Source: a bacterium (lineage in GTDB: Bacteria > Chloroflexota > Dormibacteria > UBA8260 > Bog-877). Taken from it: a DNA stretch of 10,398 nucleotides. The DNA lies in assembly GCA_021791455.1 (NCBI GenBank), contig JAJYWM010000234.1:1-10398 (forward strand), in the 5' to 3' direction. The notes beneath the pieces were generated by a model. The model was not told the DNA's origin. It did not search any database and saw only the letters and a program-made list of their open reading frames with translations. The position numbers and the translations under genes are program-made. Of the stretch, positions 6,136 to 10,398 are shown in pieces (within the stretch, counting starts at the first letter, position 1; each line of letters begins with the position of its first letter).

Positions 6136-7372
6136 GGGGCTGCCAAGCCGTCTCCAGCATGCGCAGAATGTTGTCGCCGGTGGCCAGCCGGATGTCGTGG
6201 TCGGAGTACCCGTGATGGACCAGCCAGCGCACGATGTTGGACATGGCCTCGGCCGGGCTCTCCAAGCCATCGACCCACTGGACACGCTCCATGGGCAAGG
6301 GGGGCGGCGCCATCTGCTGGCCGAAGCGCTCTGCCATGACCCGGTGCAGGCCCACGTGGTCCCCGAAGAGGGTGTCGGGCCCGAACGCTACATGTTCGAT
6401 CCCGACCAGCTCACAGCAGTACTCGAAGTGCGCCATGTAGCTGTCTATCGTGTGGCGACTGCTCTGTCTGGTCATGGTCGTGTGGGGAGCGGCCTCGATG
6501 CCGATGACCCCTCCCGAGGACGCGCAGGCCCTGATGACATCATCCGGCTTCATTCGCGAGGTGGGCCAGAGAGCTCTGGCTCCAGCATGGGAGATGGAAA
6601 CCGGCGCCTCACTCGCCTCGATGGTCTCCAGGGTCGTCCGGTCGCCGGCATGCGAGCAGTCGATCAGGATCCCGAGCTGGTTCATCCGCCTGACGGCCTG
6701 GCGACCGAAGTTGGTGAGACCGGCGTCCACCTTCTCCGCCAGCCCGCTGCCCAAGAGGTTTGCCTCGCTGTAGGTCACCCCCACCGACCGGATCCCGAAC
6801 CCGTAGAGGATATCCAGCCGGTCCAGCTCATTCTCGATGGGCGCTGCGGACTCTATCGCCAGGACCAGCCCGAGCTGGCCCCGCTCGCGGGCCAGGGCAA
6901 AGTCCGAAACCCGGGAGATGACGGTCACGTAATCCTGGTGGGCAAGGTCGCATAGGCGCATCCCGAGATCCACCAGGGTGTCGTCCCACTTCCAGCCGGA
7001 CAGGGAGGTTATCTGCCCCTCCCCGTCGGCCAGGTTATCGAACACTGCATCCAGTCCCGACCGGCTGAGGCCCAGATATCCCGTGAAGTCGCGCCCCTGA
7101 CGACGGTACTCGAAGAGCTCATCGATGTCGTCCGGCATGACGGAGGGGTGGTCGTGGAGGGAGATGATCGGCCCCTCGAGCAGGAGGCGCTGAACGCGCT
7201 CCTCCTCCTCAGGCGTTGTCTCGACCGCCACCGAAGGCACCCGCTCCAGCTCGCTCGCGAGTCTGAAAACACGGTAGTCCCGACCGGGCACGAGATAGTC
7301 ATAAGAGGAGTACCCGGCGTATGCCGAAGCCTTGCGCGAAGTGTCGCCTCCAGCAGCTGGGGTCGGGCTCAT
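6122..7372 (-). CDS. Renal dipeptidase-like (peptidase M19) metallohydrolase
   Basis: This 416-residue protein has the amidohydrolase-like TIM-barrel layout of the M19 membrane-dipeptidase family, though bacterial members are soluble and no signal peptide is seen. Metal-site equivalents are H73-D74-H75 in ISLHDHPSVMP, bridging E174 in AIESAAP, H241 in IDCSHAGD, H262 in SISHAGARAL, and D333 in AFGPDTLFGDH. ATGDNILRML (397-406) matches the conserved C-terminal GxN..R segment. Canonical M19 has H-x-D at the first position, and here it reads H-D-H, so the third residue is His instead of Asp. There is also a roughly 65-residue N-terminal region before the metal motif, longer than in most bacterial members, and a Pro-rich insertion at 354-360. 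The ATG at 7372 overlaps the ADH stop as ATGA, with AAGGTG eight bases upstream, which fixes the start; the longer open frame to 7861 lies inside the ADH gene. Family activity is hydrolysis of dipeptides, including D-residue and dehydropeptide substrates; the substrate here is unknown. Confidence 0.88.
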   Translation of the reverse strand: MSPTPAAGGDTSRKASAYAGYSSYDYLVPGRDYRVFRLASELERVPSVAVETTPEEEERVQRLLLEGPIISLHDHPSVMPDDIDELFEYRRQGRDFTGYLGLSRSGLDAVFDNLADGEGQITSLSGWKWDDTLVDLGMRLCDLAHQDYVTVISRVSDFALARERGQLGLVLAIESAAPIENELDRLDILYGFGIRSVGVTYSEANLLGSGLAEKVDAGLTNFGRQAVRRMNQLGILIDCSHAGDRTTLETIEASEAPVSISHAGARALWPTSRMKPDDVIRACASSGGVIGIEAAPHTTMTRQSSRHTIDSYMAHFEYCCELVGIEHVAFGPDTLFGDHVGLHRVMAERFGQQMAPPPLPMERVQWVDGLESPAEAMSNIVRWLVHHGYSDHDIRLATGDNILRMLETAWQPRRMA

Positions 7373-8412
7373 ACCAGCATCACCTTGATGGCTCGACGCT
7401 CGGACATCGCCTGGTAGGCGGAGGCCACCTCGCCCAGAGGCAGGGACAGATCGAAAACAGCCCCAGGGTCGTATTTGCCCTCCATGACCCGGGAGAGGAG
7501 ATCGGGCAGATAGTGACGGACCGGGGCGATCCCAGAATGCACCCTGAGGTGGGCCCTGAAGACATCGAAGAGGGGCAGGCTCGGCATGGTATGGGGGACG
7601 CCGACCGCCCCGATCGTGCCGCCGACCCTCGCCATCCCCATCGCCATCTGCCATGACTCGGGGGTGCCGACAGCCTCCACCACGTGGCGGACTCCGAGGC
7701 CGCCGGTGAGCTCGCGCAAGGCAGCGACCCCCTCGTCGCCCCGCTGCGGTATCAGGTCGGTGGCTCCGAAGGCAAGGCCCACCCTCTGACGGGCCTCGTT
7801 CCTGCTGAAGAGGATCACCCGCTCCGCTCCCAACACCTCCCGGGCGCCCAGCACGGCACACAGGCCCACCGCACCGTCCCCGATCACGGCCACGGTGGAA
7901 CCCTCTCCGGCCTCCGCCAGGACCGCACCGTGCAGGCCGGTCGCGGCGACATCGGTCAAGGCGAGCAGAGCCGGCAACATAGCCTGATCAACGGATCCCA
8001 GCCCTCCATCGACGGCCACCAGCGTGCCGTCGGCCTGGGGGACCCGTACCGCCTCACCCTGTCCGCCGTCGGTCCCGGGCGCGCCGAAGGTACCGCCCCG
8101 GACGCAGGATGTCTGCAGGCCGTCCAGGCAGGCTGGACAGGTGTTGTCGCTCCACTGGAAGGGGGCCACCACCAAGTCGCCCCGGGCCACTGACCTGACC
8201 TCGCGCCCAACGTCCTCCACGACCCCGATGAACTCGTGCCCGAGGCGGGCCGGGACGGCCCTCTGGATGACCCCGCGGTAAGCCCAGAGGTCTGAGCCGC
8301 ACACGCAAGACCGCAGCACCCGCACCACGGCATCGGTCGGCTCGACTATGGTGGGATCAGGAACCTCCTCCACCGTCACATGACCCGCACCCCGGTAGAC
8401 GGCGGCTCTCAT
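7369..8412 (-). CDS. Zinc-dependent alcohol dehydrogenase (MDR superfamily, COG1063-like)
   Basis: This 347-residue medium-chain dehydrogenase has the GroES-like catalytic domain first and a Rossmann domain after about 150. Catalytic zinc ligands are C38 (CVCGSD), H59 with E60 (GHEF), and probably D154 (LTDVAATG). The structural zinc loop DNTCPACLDGLQTSC has three cysteines (C92, C95, C103) with D89 in place of the first. The nucleotide-binding GDGAVG is at 178-183. The strand after it ends FSRNEAR, with Ser-Arg where NAD enzymes have Asp, so NADP(H) is plausible. The ATG at 8412 overlaps the upstream amidase stop as TGATG, with AGGAGG six bases before it; the longer open frame to 8733 is inside the amidase gene and is rejected. 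Its stop overlaps the M19 start as ATGA. The likely role is oxidation of an alcohol or reduction of a carbonyl in the operon's pathway; the substrate is not determinable. Confidence 0.93.
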   Translation of the reverse strand: MRAAVYRGAGHVTVEEVPDPTIVEPTDAVVRVLRSCVCGSDLWAYRGVIQRAVPARLGHEFIGVVEDVGREVRSVARGDLVVAPFQWSDNTCPACLDGLQTSCVRGGTFGAPGTDGGQGEAVRVPQADGTLVAVDGGLGSVDQAMLPALLALTDVAATGLHGAVLAEAGEGSTVAVIGDGAVGLCAVLGAREVLGAERVILFSRNEARQRVGLAFGATDLIPQRGDEGVAALRELTGGLGVRHVVEAVGTPESWQMAMGMARVGGTIGAVGVPHTMPSLPLFDVFRAHLRVHSGIAPVRHYLPDLLSRVMEGKYDPGAVFDLSLPLGEVASAYQAMSERRAIKVMLV

Positions 8413-8424
8413 CAGACCCCTCCT
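8410..8424 (-). promoter_or_regulatory. TGATG coupling site and ribosome site, amidase to ADH
   Basis: The amidase TGA (8414-8412) shares one base with the ADH ATG (8412-8410). AGGAGG (8419-8424) lies six bases upstream of the ATG. This arrangement allows terminating ribosomes to restart, and it fixes the ADH start. Confidence 0.8.
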
Positions 8425-10398
8425 GTGACGTTGGTTGGGAATACAGCGGGTGCTCGCGATGGCACCTCCAGGATCTCCTCGACCAGGGCGCCGGCCGCCA
8501 GCAGGGCCGAATCCGCTCCCACCCTCGCGATAAGTTGCAAACCGACCGGGAGCCCGGCGGATGTCCAGCCGCAGGGCAGCACCATTGCCGGGGCGCCGAT
8601 CACGTTGAACACCCCAGTAAACATGCCCTCCTGCTCTCCCGCGGGGGTGTCCATGGGAGGGGTGGTGGCGGGTGCCGCGAATGGCACGGCCGGTGTGACC
8701 ATCAGGTCGACGGCAAGCATCTCCTCGGTCCACTGGCGCACGAGCCGTTCCCGTTGCTCCATCGCCCGGTCGTGACTCTCCCTCGTTGCTGACTCGGCAG
8801 CCTGCAGCAGCCTAAGGGTCTCCGGGCCGAAATGCCCAGGGTCGTTCTTGACTCGCTCTCCATGAACCTGCCAGACCTCGTAGTTGAAGATGGGATCGAA
8901 GAGCGCTGCCAACTGAGGCAGAGCCCGGCTCTCCATGGCGGCGACCGCCCAGCCGGCGGTCCGGATTTTCGCCAGGGCAGAGTCGATGATCCCTCCAACC
9001 TCGTCGTCCACGGCGGGGTCCTGCAGTTGAGACGGAACAAAACCGACCCTGCGCGCCCCCTCCAACCGCTCTGGCGCATAAGTCGCCAGGACCGCGAAGA
9101 CGCGCGCCACGGTGGCGACGTCGACGGCGATGATGCCGACCTCATCCAGGGATGGGGCGAGGGGATGCACGCCGTCCGGGCTGATGGCACCATGGGACGG
9201 CTTGAGTCCAACCACTCCGCAGTAGGCGGCTGGGATGCGCACCGAGCCACCGGTATCGGTCCCCAGCGCCGCCTGGCACACCCGGGCACCCACCAGGGCG
9301 GCCGATCCGCCGCTGGAGCCTCCCGCCGTCCGGCTGGTGTCGAACGGGTTGAGCGTCTCCGGAATCTCCGGGTGCAGCGCCCCGGCCGCGTACTCCAAGA
9401 GCGCGGTGGTGCAGAAGACGTCGGCGGCAGCGCTCCGCAGTCGGGCGACCGCCTGTGAGTCCGCCGGTGCCGGAGGTCCGGCCATGGCCGTGGGGTTGCC
9501 GTTGCCCTGGGGCAGGCCCGCCACCGCGAAGATGTCCTTGACCGCAACCGGCATGCCGAGCAATGGGCCGGCCGACGCCCGTGGAGGAGCTGGGATCAGC
9601 TGGACCACGGCGTTGAGGGGGCGGCCCAATCTCTCCGCCCGCTCCAGGGCGGCCAGCAGTTCCAGGTTGGCAACCTCGCAGACGCGCTCTCCCCGCTCTA
9701 TGGCGTGGATGATTGCCGCCGTGTGATGGGTGAGTGGACCTCTGAGCTCGCCGAGCTGGCCATCGACCTCGGTCTTGCGGCGCCGCACCACCAGGTCCCG
9801 ATAAATGCCGCTGTGGCTCTTGGCGCTGCGGCGGTTGAAGTCCACCAGCCGCGCCAGGGACCCTTCGAGGTCGTCCGGCTCGAAGCCGTCGAAACCCTCC
9901 GGTGGCACCGGGGACTGGGCCAGCACCTCCCGCGCCACGGCCAGCATCAGCGGTCTCCAGCGCTCCTGCTCCAGGGAGTCGGCTATGGAGAGGTCCGAAA
10001 CCGCTCCCGCGAAGAGCATGGAGCCGTAGGCCTCCTTGCCCCACAGGTATCCCATGATGTTGTCGGTGGCCCTGGCGTAAGGAAGGGCCTCCACCAATTG
10101 CAGGACCCGCTCGGTGATTCCGCGCCCCGGTAGCTCCCCCACCATGAACGTTCCGATGTTGCCCTGCATGATCCGGCCCGGGCCCATCACGTCCGCGCCG
10201 AAGTTGACGAAGCTGAGAAGGACTCGCTCTCGCCCGACTGCGGCGGAGAGGATGTCACTGTTGAGTCCATTCTGAAAGCTGACGACGTAATCGTCCTCCC
10301 GCAGTCGCCCGCGCAGCAGCTCCGCAGCATCCGCTGTGTGCTGGCTCTTGACCGCGACCGCGGTGGGGCCGAGCCGGTCGGGAAGGTCGACGGGAGAG
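8412..10398 (-). CDS. Fusion protein: ketopantoate-reductase-like domain plus amidase-signature hydrolase (5' end off window)
   Basis: One uninterrupted frame of at least 661 residues enters from the right edge. Its first part resembles 2-dehydropantoate 2-reductase (PanE/ApbA). AVAVKSQHT (10361-10335) and SFQNGLN (10280-10260) match the end of the NADPH-binding domain. An all-helical C-terminal domain follows, with WGKEAYGS (the Lys equivalent of the catalytic Lys) and IYRDLVVRRRKTEVDG, holding the conserved T-E, ending near 9655. The second part, about 9640-8412, is an amidase. It has PVAVKD with the catalytic Lys at 9539-9537, GGSSGGS with the cis-Ser at 9317-9315, and GTDTGGSVRIP with the nucleophile Ser at 9245-9243; the two serines are 24 residues apart as in FAAH. 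The Lys-Ser-Ser triad is therefore intact. The amidase lacks much of the usual N-terminal helical lead-in, which the reductase C-terminus seems to replace. The true start and the GxGxxG motif are off the window. An in-frame GTG at 10190 is internal. The fusion may couple carbonyl reduction to amide hydrolysis; the substrate is unknown. Confidence 0.87.
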   Translation of the reverse strand, partial: SPVDLPDRLGPTAVAVKSQHTADAAELLRGRLREDDYVVSFQNGLNSDILSAAVGRERVLLSFVNFGADVMGPGRIMQGNIGTFMVGELPGRGITERVLQLVEALPYARATDNIMGYLWGKEAYGSMLFAGAVSDLSIADSLEQERWRPLMLAVAREVLAQSPVPPEGFDGFEPDDLEGSLARLVDFNRRSAKSHSGIYRDLVVRRRKTEVDGQLGELRGPLTHHTAAIIHAIERGERVCEVANLELLAALERAERLGRPLNAVVQLIPAPPRASAGPLLGMPVAVKDIFAVAGLPQGNGNPTAMAGPPAPADSQAVARLRSAAADVFCTTALLEYAAGALHPEIPETLNPFDTSRTAGGSSGGSAALVGARVCQAALGTDTGGSVRIPAAYCGVVGLKPSHGAISPDGVHPLAPSLDEVGIIAVDVATVARVFAVLATYAPERLEGARRVGFVPSQLQDPAVDDEVGGIIDSALAKIRTAGWAVAAMESRALPQLAALFDPIFNYEVWQVHGERVKNDPGHFGPETLRLLQAAESATRESHDRAMEQRERLVRQWTEEMLAVDLMVTPAVPFAAPATTPPMDTPAGEQEGMFTGVFNVIGAPAMVLPCGWTSAGLPVGLQLIARVGADSALLAAGALVEEILEVPSRAPAVFPTNVTGGV

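Larger units (their letters stand above)
539..10398 (-). other. Probable eight-gene hydrolase/oxidoreductase operon
   Basis: All eight - strand genes run in the same direction. Junctions in transcription order are: TGATG overlap, ATGA overlap, GTGA overlap, an 80-base gap, a 23-base overlap, a 52-base gap and a 48-base gap. The train ends at the hairpin at 476-526. No internal promoter is evident. The promoter and possibly further genes, such as a transporter or regulator, must lie to the right of the window. Operon status is inferred from spacing and direction only. Confidence 0.8.

Noticed and set aside
6126..6278. Upstream extension of the RraA-like frame to 6278
   Set aside because: It lies inside the M19 gene, has shadow-like composition, and the GTGA start with GAAGGA is better supported.
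7373..7861. Upstream extension of the M19 frame to 7861
   Set aside because: It is a shadow of the ADH gene. The ATGA overlap at 7369-7372 gives a natural start.
8413..8733. Upstream extension of the ADH frame to 8733
   Set aside because: It is a shadow of the amidase gene. The typical MDR N-terminus MRAAVY begins at 8412 with AGGAGG upstream.
8412..10190. Amidase as a stand-alone gene starting at GTG 10190
   Set aside because: The frame continues without a stop to the window edge, and the upstream residues match the PanE/ApbA N-terminal domain (VKSQHT, FQNGLN), so the GTG is internal.
1..10398. tRNA, rRNA, CRISPR, insertion sequences, riboswitches
   Set aside because: I scanned by eye on both strands and saw no repeat-spacer pattern, transposase motif, terminal inverted repeats or conserved RNA motif. 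Nearly all bases are in coding genes.

Overview
The window is high-GC bacterial DNA with dense, mostly overlapping genes and uniform composition. It holds no tRNA, rRNA, CRISPR or insertion sequence that I could find. The organism cannot be named from it. High GC, strong AAGGAGG-type ribosome sites, GTG starts and a class A penicillin-binding protein fit a free-living soil or sediment bacterium of the Actinomycetota, Chloroflexota or Dormibacterota kind, but this is inference.

Layout. On the + strand, bases 1-410 carry the last 135 residues of a class A penicillin-binding protein, including its KTGTS box. A 128-base spacer follows, containing a near-perfect hairpin (about 476-526) that separates it from a convergent set of genes. 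Everything from 539 to the right edge is one - strand gene train. Read in its transcription order (right to left) it encodes: (1) a ketopantoate-reductase-like domain fused in one frame to an amidase-signature hydrolase (8412 to beyond the right edge); (2) a zinc alcohol dehydrogenase of the MDR type (7369-8412); (3) a renal-dipeptidase-like (M19) metallohydrolase (6122-7372); (4) an RraA-like protein (5421-6125); (5) a short-chain dehydrogenase (4651-5340); (6) an M20 metallopeptidase/dipeptidase (3315-4673); (7) a DUF885 protein with a HExxPGHH motif (1559-3262); (8) an AstE/AspA-type zinc hydrolase (539-1510).

The first four genes are joined by stop/start overlaps (TGATG at 8410-8414, ATGA at 7369-7372, GTGA at 6122-6125). 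The SDR and M20 genes overlap by 23 bases, and the remaining gaps are only 48-80 bases, so the eight genes very probably form one operon whose promoter lies off the right edge.

Functionally the operon combines five amide/peptide-bond hydrolases of five unrelated folds (amidase signature, M19, M20, DUF885, AstE-like) with three nucleotide-dependent oxidoreductase modules (KPR-like, MDR, SDR) and a possible aldolase (RraA-like). This looks like a catabolic or scavenging pathway for a compound with amide or peptide linkages whose carbon skeleton is then oxidised or reduced and possibly cleaved. No transporter or regulator is inside the window, and the substrate cannot be deduced. The most unusual points are the reductase-amidase fusion, the dense hydrolase-oxidoreductase combination, and the H-D-H metal motif in the M19 protein.
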